Source: Enterococcus asini ATCC 700915
GTDB taxonomy: Bacteria; Bacillota; Bacilli; Lactobacillales; Enterococcaceae
NCBI RefSeq assembly: GCF_000407365.1
Contig: NZ_ASVU01000001.1
Location: 496,001 to 560,000, forward strand
Reading direction: 5' to 3'
DNA length: 64,000 bases
Part shown: positions 33,147 through 42,914 of the stretch, piece after piece
How positions within the stretch are numbered: the stretch's first letter is position 1
Layout of the letters: every line of letters starts with the position of its first letter
Notes under the pieces: model-generated
What the model saw: only the letters and a program-made list of their open reading frames with translations
The model's database searches: none
Told to the model about the DNA's origin: nothing
Made by a program: the position numbers and the translations under genes

Positions 33147-35837
33147 TTAAACAATGCTTGCCAAGGACTGCACCGGTTGTTTGAAGTCTTGATAATAGCT
33201 TACCATTTCTCGGTCAGAAGACAAACAAATGACCTGGTATTTTTGGCCAAAATCGGCTAATAACTGCGCTAATTGATGCTTTCTTTGACTGTCGTAGTTC
33301 AACCAACCGTCATCGATTATCACCGGACACAAATTTTTCTTTTGCAAGTGCAGATAACCAAAGCGTAACGCCATGATCAGCTGATCTTTGGTCCCGGTGG
33401 AGAGCTCTTGAATCGCCATCTCTTGCGCTCCTTGCAAGACCAACTGCCCTTCTTCAAAGTAAAGGGTACGATACTTGCCATTGGTTAAAATCTGCAAGTA
33501 GTGACCCGCCTGTTGCAAAAGCTGTGGCAACTGTTGTTCCGAAAGGTCCGTGGCTAAATCTTGTAAGGCGGCACCGGCAACTTTTCTGGCTCCCCAATCG
33601 ATTAACTGCTGGCCCAAAACTTCTTCTAAATCCGCTTGTTCTTGGCGCAATTCATCTAAGGTCCCATCCTTTGATAAAGCTTCTAGTTCTAAGTCTTGTC
33701 GCTGGGTTTGTTCCAACAAAGTAGTTTCCGTTGTTTCTAGCTCGTTTAGTTGACCTTGCAACCGGGCGATTTTTACGCCTAGACTACCGGCAGCTACTGG
33801 TTCAGGATATAAAGGCGTCAAGATTTTGGTTAATTCCTCTAAACGCTGCATTTGCTTAGCTTGCCCTTGGGCTTGTTGAATTCTTCCTGGGACTTCCGCT
33901 AAAGAATTCACCCCAGTCTGTTGCAATAAGTCTTGACTGTTTTCTGCTAGTTGATTGATTTTCGTCAGCATTTCTTTTCGTTGATCTGCCAAAAGTGTCG
34001 TCTTTTGCTGACCCTGAAGTTGTTTTTGTCGAGTCAGTTTTTGATCAAATTGTTGCAATGTCTCAAAACGTCCCACTAAGTCTAACTCCTGTAGTGGCAA
34101 CCAGTTACTCAAGAAATCAAATTCCTGTAAAAGCGCCCCATAGGCTTCGTCTTGGGTCTGTAAGTCTGCCGTTACTTGATCCAAATCCAGTAGACTTTGG
34201 TAATACCGATGATAATCACTTTGATAATCGGGAAAATCAGACCAGGCGGCAATTTTACGCCCACCTAACGCTTGATGAAGACTTTCGGCAAATTGGTCTT
34301 GCCTTACACGTAGCTGCTCTGCTTGCTCTTGCAATCGGTCCAATTGTTCCTGTGAATTTCTGGGAGTCGCCACTGGTCCGCGCTTAGCCATAGCGCCTTG
34401 TTTCAAGGCAATTTGTTGGCGCTGATGGTACTCCCACAACGCACCGCCAATGCCACAGGCGATTGCGGCAATTCCAAGTATTGCCTTAAACTGTGGCAAG
34501 ACAAAGATGCCTAACAATAAGAACACCGCCGCCAATGCCAAAGAAATCAATGTCAGCGAAGGCTTTTGTCGATTAAAGCTAGTCTTATCCGAAGCTTCAT
34601 CTTCATTGCTAGCACCTGCCGACGATGCTTGCGCTGCCTCACCTGCTGTCACTTCCGTGGATAACCATTTTTGTTGTAGTTGATTTTCTTGAAGCTGATC
34701 TTGGATTTGACCCAATTTTTGGCTAAGGTCATCCAACTCTTTCAAAGAGACCGTTTCAACAGAAGGCAACTGCCAGCCGTATTGTGTCTCCAAGTCGTTA
34801 ATTTCTCCTAGGAGCTGATCTTGGCGAGCCATACTCCGTTGAAATTCATCGGTTAAACGCACCCCTTTGACTTGTTGTTTTAATAAGGATTTGATGACCC
34901 CTTCGTGTTGCAAATAAAACTCGTATTGCGGGGTGACGGTTTCCGCTTCTTTAGCTTGATAATAGTCCTCTTCAATTTGTTTTAATTGCGCCGTTAGCCC
35001 TTGATATTGCTGATAAACGCCTTCTAAAGCTTGAACTTGTTCAGGAGTTAAAGCGAGTTCGCTTTGTTTTAAGCTCTTTAAAGTCTGCCATTCTTCATAC
35101 TGCTGCCAGTGGAGCTCTTGCTCTTTGGCTTGGCTTAAAGCAGCTTTTAACTCCCGTTGTTCTTTCCGCCGGGTAACGAGCTGTTCCCGAGACGTTTGGC
35201 GATTGGCTAAAAGCTCCTGAACCCGATCTTCCGCAGCTTCTTTTTCTTGAATACGATGCTGCAACGTCTGCCACTGTCCTAAGCCTTCATTCAAAGGTAG
35301 ACGTTGACCTTTGGGGCGAAAGTTCTTTTGGTTTTCTTTTTGATACTGTTGCCCTTGCTCCATTAATTGGCGGCTCCCGGTGATACCCAGTGAAAGCAAG
35401 ACTTGTTGCAATTCCTCTTCCTGCAAGTGGTCCAACTGAGAGAGCTGCTCTTGCTGGAAGGTGAACACTTCACTAAAAAGTGCCGGGGTTAAGCCCTGCA
35501 ATAAATCCTTCCACAGCTTTTCTCCACCCACTTGCTCACCTAAGCGAACTTTGACCCTTCCCCGGTCTACTTGCTTATAGCGCTCTAGGTAGACTTCCCC
35601 CACACCGGGAAAATCCAACCACAGCTTGCCCCCAAAGGCCGTGCCGTCTTTTGGCGTATAGTCCTTTTGCCGCGTGCGGCGGGGAGGAAAGCCGAAAAGC
35701 ATGCACTGGATAAATTGATACAAGGTGGATTTGCCGATTTCATTCGGACCAAAAAGCAATTGATTCTGGGCTTCAAAGGAGATGACTTGCTGTCGGTATT
35801 TCCCAAAGCCGGTGATTTCCGCGCGAATCAGCTTCAT
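33147..35837 (-). CDS. yhaN: SbcC-like ATPase YhaN with internal membrane hairpin
   Basis: This 896-residue SMC/Rad50-like ATPase has Walker A FGPNEIGKST at residues ~30-40 and long Gln-rich coiled coils on both sides. The C-terminal half-site has the signature region (ELSTGTKDQLIMALR) and Walker B (CPVIIDDGW). Between the coils, at about residues 427-469, lie two strongly hydrophobic segments, so the hinge appears membrane-embedded instead of having a zinc hook. It overlaps yhaO by four bases; the pair parallels SbcC/SbcD and likely processes DNA ends, possibly at the membrane. Function inferred. Confidence 0.88.
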   Translation of the reverse strand: MKLIRAEITGFGKYRQQVISFEAQNQLLFGPNEIGKSTLYQFIQCMLFGFPPRRTRQKDYTPKDGTAFGGKLWLDFPGVGEVYLERYKQVDRGRVKVRLGEQVGGEKLWKDLLQGLTPALFSEVFTFQQEQLSQLDHLQEEELQQVLLSLGITGSRQLMEQGQQYQKENQKNFRPKGQRLPLNEGLGQWQTLQHRIQEKEAAEDRVQELLANRQTSREQLVTRRKEQRELKAALSQAKEQELHWQQYEEWQTLKSLKQSELALTPEQVQALEGVYQQYQGLTAQLKQIEEDYYQAKEAETVTPQYEFYLQHEGVIKSLLKQQVKGVRLTDEFQRSMARQDQLLGEINDLETQYGWQLPSVETVSLKELDDLSQKLGQIQDQLQENQLQQKWLSTEVTAGEAAQASSAGASNEDEASDKTSFNRQKPSLTLISLALAAVFLLLGIFVLPQFKAILGIAAIACGIGGALWEYHQRQQIALKQGAMAKRGPVATPRNSQEQLDRLQEQAEQLRVRQDQFAESLHQALGGRKIAAWSDFPDYQSDYHRYYQSLLDLDQVTADLQTQDEAYGALLQEFDFLSNWLPLQELDLVGRFETLQQFDQKLTRQKQLQGQQKTTLLADQRKEMLTKINQLAENSQDLLQQTGVNSLAEVPGRIQQAQGQAKQMQRLEELTKILTPLYPEPVAAGSLGVKIARLQGQLNELETTETTLLEQTQRQDLELEALSKDGTLDELRQEQADLEEVLGQQLIDWGARKVAGAALQDLATDLSEQQLPQLLQQAGHYLQILTNGKYRTLYFEEGQLVLQGAQEMAIQELSTGTKDQLIMALRFGYLHLQKKNLCPVIIDDGWLNYDSQRKHQLAQLLADFGQKYQVICLSSDREMVSYYQDFKQPVQSLASIV

Positions 35838-37039
35838 TCTTCATCCTCCAATAAAAAATCTGTCGCTAATAACTGCTCAGCTGCTGCCAAGACCGTGGCC
35901 TGATACTGCTCGTCTTTGCTTAGTAAATTTCCCGCCACAGGATGCAGCGCCAACTCTTTCAGCAAATCCCCGAAGATTTCCGGATCTTGATACAAGTGTA
36001 AAATCCGTTTTACCTGATTTTTAGGTAGCGGCAGACGATTTTTTTCAGTCAGTCTCTGGGCTTGTTGCAACTTGGCAATTTGCCGAGGGGGCTGTTGTTG
36101 CCACAAGGCTTGATTCAAATACTCTTGCACTTCCCCATTTGCTAAGGCATTCATCGTTTGATTGTCCCCAGTGACCTGATCCAAAATAACTTGTAAAAAT
36201 GCCGGTCGCTCTATGACTAAACGCGTCAACTCTGCTTCCAAAAAGGCCAATAGCTCCTTTTGATTGCGACAGTGGCCGACATCGAGTCTGATCTTTTGCC
36301 ACAGCCAACTAGCTACAGGAAGGGCTTCTTTATGGCAACTCCCGGGCGTAAGCTCCACATACGTGACAAAACCCGCCTCGGTTTCCTTGCGAGTATGTCC
36401 TTGGGGAGCGCCGGGATAGAGAATCGGGGGTTGTTCACTTAAAATAGTTGGCACATGAATATGCCCTAAAGCCCAGTAGTCGTACCCTTTTTCGCGCATT
36501 TCGCCCAAAGAAAAAGGCGCGTACTGACTGCCACCAGGATCCCCGTGGTACATCCCAATCTGGTACACGGCACTGCCTCGAGAAGGAAATTCCTTTAGTT
36601 TATTCTTTGACTCAAAGCGCTCTTGGTAACTAAAGCCGGTGATTTCGTAGGTTTCCCCAGACTGACCCGCTCCAGAAAAGCTTGTCACCGTCGAACTGGT
36701 AAACAAGTGAACATTGTCCGGAAAGTCAAACCAATAACGCTGGGCATCGTAGTAATCATGATTGCCAAAGATCAGATAGACGGGAATCTCTGCTTTTGCC
36801 AAACGATGAAATGCCGCCAATAGCTCTCCTTGCGCTTTTAAAGAGGGGCGCGATTGGTGAAAGGTATCTCCGGCCAACAGAACAAAGTCGACCTTACGCT
36901 CACAGGCCACCTCCACGATATTTGCCAACACCTCTTGATTGATCTGGGACAAGCGTTGACTCGCCGCCGGGGCAAGTCCTGTCAGCCCTTCAAAGCTACG
37001 GTCAAAATGCAAATCCGCCCCATGGATAAAACGTAACAT
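35834..37039 (-). CDS. yhaO: DNA repair exonuclease YhaO (SbcD/Mre11-like)
   Basis: This 401-residue metallophosphoesterase has the Mre11-type motifs: GADLHFD (D-x-H), LLAGDTFH (GD), IFGNHDYYD (GNHD), MYHGD and ALGHIHVP (GHxH). The C-terminal cap is followed by a helical region that should contact YhaN. First gene of yhaO-yhaN-yhaM. It is the nuclease subunit in the SbcCD-like pair. Confidence 0.92.
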   Translation of the reverse strand: MLRFIHGADLHFDRSFEGLTGLAPAASQRLSQINQEVLANIVEVACERKVDFVLLAGDTFHQSRPSLKAQGELLAAFHRLAKAEIPVYLIFGNHDYYDAQRYWFDFPDNVHLFTSSTVTSFSGAGQSGETYEITGFSYQERFESKNKLKEFPSRGSAVYQIGMYHGDPGGSQYAPFSLGEMREKGYDYWALGHIHVPTILSEQPPILYPGAPQGHTRKETEAGFVTYVELTPGSCHKEALPVASWLWQKIRLDVGHCRNQKELLAFLEAELTRLVIERPAFLQVILDQVTGDNQTMNALANGEVQEYLNQALWQQQPPRQIAKLQQAQRLTEKNRLPLPKNQVKRILHLYQDPEIFGDLLKELALHPVAGNLLSKDEQYQATVLAAAEQLLATDFLLEDEE

Positions 37040-37167
37040 GTACTCCCCTCATTTCCTGTGAATCCATAAAGGCTAGCAATTGCCTTTGCGGATCTTTTGT
37101 CTGCTTTATTTTACCATTCTACCAGTCTTTCGTCACTGAAATACGAAAATTTGTTCGCTTTTTTTAC

Positions 37168-37205
37168 AAAAAAAAAACGCTCGATTTGAAAAACAAATCA
37201 AGCGT
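37168..37205 (-). terminator. Terminator after the YlbF/YheA gene
   Basis: ACGCTCGATTTG (37177-37188) pairs with CAAATCAAGCGT (37194-37205) with one mismatch. It is followed by ten T on the minus strand. Confidence 0.85.
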
Positions 37206-37223
37206 CGTTATTTCTTGGACTGC

Positions 37224-37571
37224 TTACGCTTCCGGATTGTACAATTCCCGGATTGGAGTAGTGATGATCCGGTTCAAATCATCTAAAACTGTACTGAAAG
37301 CTTGTTCTTTTTGCATCAATTGGCCAATGGCTTCTTCGTGTTGAACTTTTGTCGCCATTTCTTGAGCCGCTTTCGCATCTTCTTCGGACATTTCTTCGCC
37401 GGCCATCATTTTTTGGTGCAAGCTGTGTTGCAGCGTTTGAAATTCTTTGAAAAGCTCATAAGCCTTTTCGTCTTTTTTCAATTGCTCAAATGCAGCATGT
37501 AAATCGATGAATTGTTGAGATTCCCGAATTTCTTTTTCTAATTGGTTCGCTGTATCGTAAATGTTTGCCAT
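37224..37571 (-). CDS. YlbF/YmcA-family protein (YheA type)
   Basis: This 115-residue all-helical, highly charged protein matches the YlbF/YmcA/YheA family (residues 4-105). Bacillus YlbF and YmcA with YaaT form an RNase Y-associated complex; YheA's own role is unknown. The overall form suits YheA more than YlbF, since no cysteine residues for an Fe-S cluster are present. Single-gene unit between pbp2a and yhaO. Confidence 0.85.
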   Translation of the reverse strand: MANIYDTANQLEKEIRESQQFIDLHAAFEQLKKDEKAYELFKEFQTLQHSLHQKMMAGEEMSEEDAKAAQEMATKVQHEEAIGQLMQKEQAFSTVLDDLNRIITTPIRELYNPEA

Positions 37572-37696
37572 TGTGTTCCCTCACTTTTTTTCATGATAAT
37601 CTTATTGTATCACGATTTAGTGGGAATGAAAGAACAAAACCAACTGTTTTCTTTGCTTAAGCATCCTTCTTTAAACAAGACAGACCCTACCGCCTG

Positions 37697-37736
37697 AAAA
37701 ATCCCGGTCAAGGAAGTAAGCCTGACCGGGATTTTT
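37697..37736 (-). terminator. pbp2a terminator
   Basis: AAAAATCCCGGTCA (37697-37710) pairs with TGACCGGGATTTTT (37723-37736). Confidence 0.9.
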
Positions 37737-37742
37737 GAAGTC

Positions 37743-39911
37743 TTATTCGCCTTGAATCTTGCCCCAAATACTATTGAAAATATCTTTGGTAGCATCTTTC
37801 ACTTTGTTGCCGAATTCAGACAGGCTGTCCTTGGCTTTGTCGGTGAAATCATCCACTTGTTTTTGCCACTGGGAATCCTGTTCAGAAGAAGACTGTTGTT
37901 CCTCGAATTCTTCATTGGTCATGACTTGACCTTCTGTTTGGTAGGCATCCACTACTGGGAACTGACTGGATTTCACGTAAGGCATAACGTTGGCCGCCGC
38001 ATTGCGGAAGACTCTGCCGACGACTTGCCCTGCCGAACCTTCCAAGTAATGGCTCTCACTGGTCTTTTCAAACCCTAGCCAAGAAGAGATAACCACATTT
38101 GGCGTGTAGCCTACGATCCATTGGTCATTGACCTTGCTGGCATCGAAATTGGTTTCTGTGGTCCCGGTTTTGCCGGCCATGACATAGCCAGGATTGGCCC
38201 CTTGTGCCGTACCGTTGGAGAAGGTTCCTAAAAGCATACTGGTCATTTCATTGGCCGTTTCTTCCGAGATGATTCGTTTGCCTTTGACTTTGGTATTGTC
38301 CACAATGACCGCTCCGTTAGCATCCACAATTTTGCGGATTAAGTGAGGTTGATAGTAGGTTCCGCCATTGGCAAAGACGCTGTAAGCCGCCGCCATGGTC
38401 AAGGGGGACTCCCCTTTTTCCAAACCACCTAGGGCCACACCGCCCCAGTATTTGTCTTTTTCCGTCAGGGACAAGCCAAATTCTTTGGCTTTGTTGTAAC
38501 CTTTGTCCATACCGATTTCATGGAGCAACCAAACCGCTGGAGCATTAAGACTCCAAGCCACCGCTTGATACATGGGCACTTCCCCGGATTCGGAATACGT
38601 TCCACTGTAGTTTTTCACATCATAAAAGTCTAAGGCTTGGTCTTTTAAGATACTGTCTGGTTTGTAGCCGGATTCTAGCGCCGGTGTGTAAACGCTGATG
38701 GGTTTAATCGTCGAACCAGGAGAACGTTTCATCTGAGTAGCGAAGTTAAAGCCCCGGAAAACGTGCTCCCCGCGACGACCGACTAAAGCACTGACTCCAC
38801 CGGTATTCGGATTTAACACTACCGATGCAGACTGGGGCATGGTGCCGTCCGCTGCATTTTCTGGGAAGACCGCATTTTGCTGGTAGGTACTTTCCAGTTG
38901 GGCCTGCATCTCTTGATTCAACGTCGTGTAAATCTTATAGCCTTTGTTCAAAACATCCGCTTCACTGAGCCCATATTCGTCTACGGCTTCGTCAATTACC
39001 GCATCATAGAAGAACGGGTACTTGTAGCCTTGGTCGGATTGACTGTAGCCATCGTACACAAAGTCGCCAATATTGGTGGCACTCGTCTGTGCTTTTTGAT
39101 CTTTGGTGATGACCCCGGTTTCCGCCATAACGCTGAGCACCGTGTTACGTCGCTTGTTGGCCAACTCCACATTGTCAATCGGGTTGTAGAGATTCGGCCC
39201 TTTCAGCATCCCAATAAGGGTCGCCGCCTCCCCGAGATCCACTTCATTGGCATTGACGCCGAAGTATTTCAAAGCCGCATCTTGCACTCCCCAAACCCCG
39301 TTACCGAAGTACGAGTTGTTCAGATACATCTCCAAAATCTCATCTTTCGAGTACTTTTTCTCGATTTCAATGGCTAAGAATAACTCCTTGGCTTTTCTGG
39401 TAAAGGTCTGGTCCAAGGTCAAATAAGCATTTTTGGCCAGCTGCTGGGTAATCGTGGAGCCCCCACCACCGGAAGTATCCCGATTGATCACCATCCGCAC
39501 CGCCGCTCGGGCAATCCCTTTAATATCAAAACCGTGGTGCTCGTAAAAGTTTCGATCCTCGGTGGCTACCAGCCCATCCTTGATTAAAGGAGAAATCTGG
39601 TCAATGGCCACGTAGGTTCCTTTTTGCGGCAAGAGCTTGCCGGACTCCTCATCGGCTTCATCATAAACAACCGTACTACTCTTTAATTCTTTTTCCAGTT
39701 GGCTCACATTGACTTGCTTCGAAAGATAAAATAAATAGCTAGAGGTAACTAAAATCGCCACCAATGAGAGCAACAGCAAAATTTTATTCACATGATATTT
39801 TTTCCAAATGCGTTTTCGCGCTTTGTGAAAACGGCTAAGATACGGTTTCAACCATTGCCAACCATTTTGAATCACTTCTTTGGTCTTGGCCCAAAACTTT
39901 TGAAAATCCAT
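37743..39911 (-). CDS. pbp2a: Class A penicillin-binding protein (PBP2a type)
   Basis: This 722-residue bifunctional peptidoglycan synthase has a basic cytosolic N-terminus, one membrane helix near residues 43-62, a GT51 glycosyltransferase domain and a transpeptidase domain. The GT51 catalytic Glu is in ATEDRNFYEHHG, and GGGSTITQQLAKN follows. Transpeptidase motifs are SPGSTIKP (SxxK), WSLNAPA (SxN) and GKTGTTETN (KTG). It resembles pneumococcal PBP2a along its length. A Ser/Gln/Asp-rich tail ends it. AGGAG before ATG 39911 fixes the start; the frame is open upstream without one. Confidence 0.93.
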   Translation of the reverse strand: MDFQKFWAKTKEVIQNGWQWLKPYLSRFHKARKRIWKKYHVNKILLLLSLVAILVTSSYLFYLSKQVNVSQLEKELKSSTVVYDEADEESGKLLPQKGTYVAIDQISPLIKDGLVATEDRNFYEHHGFDIKGIARAAVRMVINRDTSGGGGSTITQQLAKNAYLTLDQTFTRKAKELFLAIEIEKKYSKDEILEMYLNNSYFGNGVWGVQDAALKYFGVNANEVDLGEAATLIGMLKGPNLYNPIDNVELANKRRNTVLSVMAETGVITKDQKAQTSATNIGDFVYDGYSQSDQGYKYPFFYDAVIDEAVDEYGLSEADVLNKGYKIYTTLNQEMQAQLESTYQQNAVFPENAADGTMPQSASVVLNPNTGGVSALVGRRGEHVFRGFNFATQMKRSPGSTIKPISVYTPALESGYKPDSILKDQALDFYDVKNYSGTYSESGEVPMYQAVAWSLNAPAVWLLHEIGMDKGYNKAKEFGLSLTEKDKYWGGVALGGLEKGESPLTMAAAYSVFANGGTYYQPHLIRKIVDANGAVIVDNTKVKGKRIISEETANEMTSMLLGTFSNGTAQGANPGYVMAGKTGTTETNFDASKVNDQWIVGYTPNVVISSWLGFEKTSESHYLEGSAGQVVGRVFRNAAANVMPYVKSSQFPVVDAYQTEGQVMTNEEFEEQQSSSEQDSQWQKQVDDFTDKAKDSLSEFGNKVKDATKDIFNSIWGKIQGE

Positions 39912-40161
39912 CGCTGTCTCCTTTCCAACATCTGGTGATAAGCTTCGCGCTTTAGTGTAGCACGCCAAACTCACCCTCACATTAGACCTAGGACCGAGAT
40001 TCCCTCGATTAGGCACTTATGATTGCTATTCTAGCATTGAAAGGCCGTTTTTTTGTAAGGTTTTTCTTAATTTTTCCTTTAGCTTCCCTAGAATTGCGCT
40101 TTTTTAAGGATTCGTTATAATCAAGAGGAATAAGCGGCACAATCCGGAAAAGGAGCTTCCC

Positions 40162-41022
40162 ATGGAATACCAGATTACTTTACCTAAAACCCAAGCCCCC
40201 GTCACTTTGCAAGAACTTTTAACGGAACAATGGCTCTTACCCAAAAAGATGCGCCATCTCATACGCATGCAAAAAGGCGTGACGGTCAATCATATGCCGG
40301 CGACTTTTCAGCAAACCGTCAAAGCCGGTGACAAGCTAACCTTCACCTTACAAGAAACAGACTACCCTTATCAAACCCTCGCTTTAGGTGATCCTCGTCA
40401 AGTTGCCGCACTCTATGAAGACGAGCAGCTCATCGTGGTCAATAAACCCGCTGGCATCAAAACCCATCCGAATGAGCCGGAGGAGACCGCTACGATGGCC
40501 AACCATCTAGCTGCTTACTTAGCGCCTCAAGGGCAACGTCCTTATGTAGTACATCGGCTGGATACCGCTACCAGTGGCGCACTGCTCTTTGCTAAAAGTC
40601 CTTTGATTTTACCCCTTTTAGGACGCCTGTTGGAAGAAAAGCAAATTGCGCGCCGCTATCAAGCGGTCGTGACGGGAAATTTGTCCCACAATCAGACCAT
40701 TACGAAAAAGATCGGTCGCTCTCGCCATGATCGCAAAAAACGCATCATCGATGAAGCCCGGGGCCAATATGCAGTGACTCATGTAGAAGTCGTAAGCCAC
40801 ACTGCTAAAGAAAGCCGCATCTACTGTCGCTTGGAAACTGGCCGCACCCACCAGATTCGTGTGCACCTAGCAGCCATTGGGCATCCGATTTTAGGCGATC
40901 CTTTGTACAACCCCCAAGCCAAAAAGACACCGCGCTTAATGCTTCATGCCGATCAAATGCGCTTGCGTCATCCTTTTACTGATGAGACGCTTATTATTGA
41001 AGCATTACCGGGGTTATGGTAA
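40162..41022 (+). CDS. RluA-family pseudouridine synthase
   Basis: This 286-residue enzyme isomerises uridine in RNA. The catalytic Asp is in VHRLDTATSGALLFAK, and GRTHQIRVHLAAIGHPILGDPLY is the other family signature. An S4-like N-domain (about residues 14-75) precedes it. The exact rRNA or tRNA target is not predictable. AAGGAG precedes the ATG. Closed by a bidirectional terminator. Confidence 0.9.
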   Translation: MEYQITLPKTQAPVTLQELLTEQWLLPKKMRHLIRMQKGVTVNHMPATFQQTVKAGDKLTFTLQETDYPYQTLALGDPRQVAALYEDEQLIVVNKPAGIKTHPNEPEETATMANHLAAYLAPQGQRPYVVHRLDTATSGALLFAKSPLILPLLGRLLEEKQIARRYQAVVTGNLSHNQTITKKIGRSRHDRKKRIIDEARGQYAVTHVEVVSHTAKESRIYCRLETGRTHQIRVHLAAIGHPILGDPLYNPQAKKTPRLMLHADQMRLRHPFTDETLIIEALPGLW

Positions 41023-41076
41023 GAAAAACACTTGGAAACGGGCAGTATTCATTGCCACGCTCCAAGTGTTTTTTTC
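41023..41076. terminator. Bidirectional terminator
   Basis: GAAAAACACTTGGA (41023-41036) pairs with TCCAAGTGTTTTT (41061-41073). It serves the pseudouridine synthase and the converging kinase. Confidence 0.85.
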
Positions 41077-41949
41077 TTATACTTTTGCTGCCGCATCCGC
41101 TGCTAGTAACAAACAGCCGGTGATGCCGCTCTTATTTGGCAAGCCCCAGCGGACAATGTACTCGCTAGCTTCTGGTGTTTCCATATAGCCATTCATTTGA
41201 TCCACAAACTGCTGACGAATCTTCAACAATAAATGATCTTGATTCATGACGCCACCGCCTAAGATAATGATTTCCGGCGCTAAAATCAGCGTGTAACTCA
41301 TCAAGGCTTGTGCAATGTAGTACGCTTGAATATCCCAAATCGGATGATTTTCCGGCAAATCTTGCCCTTTGATTCCAGTACGTCCTTCCAGGGATGGCCC
41401 TGCTGCCAAGCCTTCCAAACAGTCATTGTGATAAGGACAAGTCCCAACAAATGTATCGTCAGGATGGCGCTTCACATGAATATGGCCCATTTCCGGATGG
41501 CTGATACCCGAGAAAATCTCGCCATTAACGACTACGCCGCCACCAATTCCGGTTCCCACGGTTAAGTAGACGCAGCTATTTTTCCCTTGAGCCGCGCCTT
41601 GCTTGATTTCCCCATAGGCCGCCGCATTGACATCAGTGGTCCAAGCAAAAGGCAAGCCCGGATAGTGCTCTTTCAAATTGCCCAAGAAATCATATTGCGC
41701 CCAACCTTTTTTCGGAGTGGCCAAGACATAGCCGTACGTATCCTTGGTCGGGTCGATGCCAATCGGCCCAAAGGAACCCACGCCCATGGCTACTAATTCA
41801 TATTGATCAAAAAAAGCAAAGACATGCTCCAATGTTTCCTCTGGGGTTGTGGTCGGAATACTCGTCTCTGCCACAATCTCAAAGTTTTCATCGCTGACTG
41901 CACAAACAAACTTCGTGCCCCCAGCCTCGATGCCACCGTAATACTTCAT
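41077..41949 (-). CDS. scrK: ROK-family fructokinase
   Basis: This 290-residue sugar kinase has the ATP motif GIEAGGTKFVCAV, the catalytic Asp in WTTDVNAAAYGE, and the ROK zinc signature HPEMGHIHVKRHPDD...GTCPYHNDCLEG. The sequence pattern fits ScrK/YdhR-type fructokinases more than glucokinase. It stands alone, with no sucrose PTS beside it. GGAGG is seen upstream of the ATG. Confidence 0.88.
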   Translation of the reverse strand: MKYYGGIEAGGTKFVCAVSDENFEIVAETSIPTTTPEETLEHVFAFFDQYELVAMGVGSFGPIGIDPTKDTYGYVLATPKKGWAQYDFLGNLKEHYPGLPFAWTTDVNAAAYGEIKQGAAQGKNSCVYLTVGTGIGGGVVVNGEIFSGISHPEMGHIHVKRHPDDTFVGTCPYHNDCLEGLAAGPSLEGRTGIKGQDLPENHPIWDIQAYYIAQALMSYTLILAPEIIILGGGVMNQDHLLLKIRQQFVDQMNGYMETPEASEYIVRWGLPNKSGITGCLLLAADAAAKV

Positions 41950-42100
41950 TTTTTTCCTCCTTCACGAAATGCTTTCTCAAACACGAAAATAAGGATATAC
42001 TTTTACTCTTATCCAGTTTACCAGACTAGCGAAAAAGTTGCTCGCCTTTTTTCGTGGAAAAGTCGCAAAATCATGGGAAAAAACGTCTTTTTAAGAAGAT

Positions 42101-42820
42101 TTAGCCTCGTTCTAAAGCTTTGACCTCAGCTGCGGTCAAAGGACGGTAAGCTCCCAGGGCAAGCTCTGGGTCCAAAGGCACTTGCCCCATACGAATACGC
42201 TGCAAATACGTCACTTCTTTGCCCACCGCCTGGACCATACGCTTGACCTGATGAAACTTGCCTTCATGTAAAATCAAACGCATTTCCGAAGTGCCGGCTG
42301 CTTCATCCACTGCTACAATGGTCAACTGAGCCGGTAAAGTCTCTTCCCCGCCATCGATAACCAAACCTTGCCCAAAAGCTGTCACATCGTCTTCAGTTAA
42401 CAGCCCCTTCACCTGCGCGTAGTATTCCTTTTCCACGTGGTGTTTTGGCGATAAAATCCGGTGTGCCAAAGCCCCATCGTTACTCAGTAGCAAAAAGCCC
42501 TCCGTATCCTTGTCCAAGCGCCCTACCGGAAACAAATCCTCGCGGAAATCCTCATCCGCCAATAAGTCCACCACTGTTTCCTCGTAATTGTCCACTGTGG
42601 CGGAAATCACGCCAGCTGGTTTGTTCAACATATAATAAAAATACTTCTGATAGGCAATCACTTCCCCATCGAAGGTTACTTGTGCTTTGGTTTCATCGAT
42701 TTGAGTTTTATCTATACGCACCACTTGGCCATCTACTTGAATCAAGCCCTTTTTGATTAAAACTTTGACCTCTTTGCGACTTCCCAACTGCATATCCGCT
42801 AAAAATTTATCTAAACGCAT
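42101..42820 (-). CDS. rsuA: 16S rRNA pseudouridine synthase (RsuA/RluB family)
   Basis: This 239-residue enzyme has an N-terminal S4 domain (RLDKFLADMQLGSRKEVKVLI). The catalytic Asp is in GRLDKDTEGFLLLSNDG, and the C-terminal HEGKFHQVKRM is typical. RsuA makes pseudouridine 516 in 16S rRNA; RluB-type specificity cannot be excluded. Divergent from the Nudix gene. No convincing terminator follows it. Confidence 0.88.
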   Translation of the reverse strand: MRLDKFLADMQLGSRKEVKVLIKKGLIQVDGQVVRIDKTQIDETKAQVTFDGEVIAYQKYFYYMLNKPAGVISATVDNYEETVVDLLADEDFREDLFPVGRLDKDTEGFLLLSNDGALAHRILSPKHHVEKEYYAQVKGLLTEDDVTAFGQGLVIDGGEETLPAQLTIVAVDEAAGTSEMRLILHEGKFHQVKRMVQAVGKEVTYLQRIRMGQVPLDPELALGAYRPLTAAEVKALERG

Positions 42821-42914
42821 GGTTTCCCTCCTATTTTCTTCCGATTATAGCACGAAGGATTGACCCGGATAATCACTTGGGAGACAATAAAGCGAAAACA
42901 AAGGAGCGATGCAA

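Noticed and set aside
33995-34387. 130-codon open frame on the plus strand
   Set aside because: It is antisense to yhaN coiled-coil codons, without start signals.
38877-39377. 166-codon open frame on the plus strand
   Set aside because: It lies wholly inside pbp2a on the opposite strand, has no ribosome binding site and no recognisable domain; it reflects the codon bias of the real gene.
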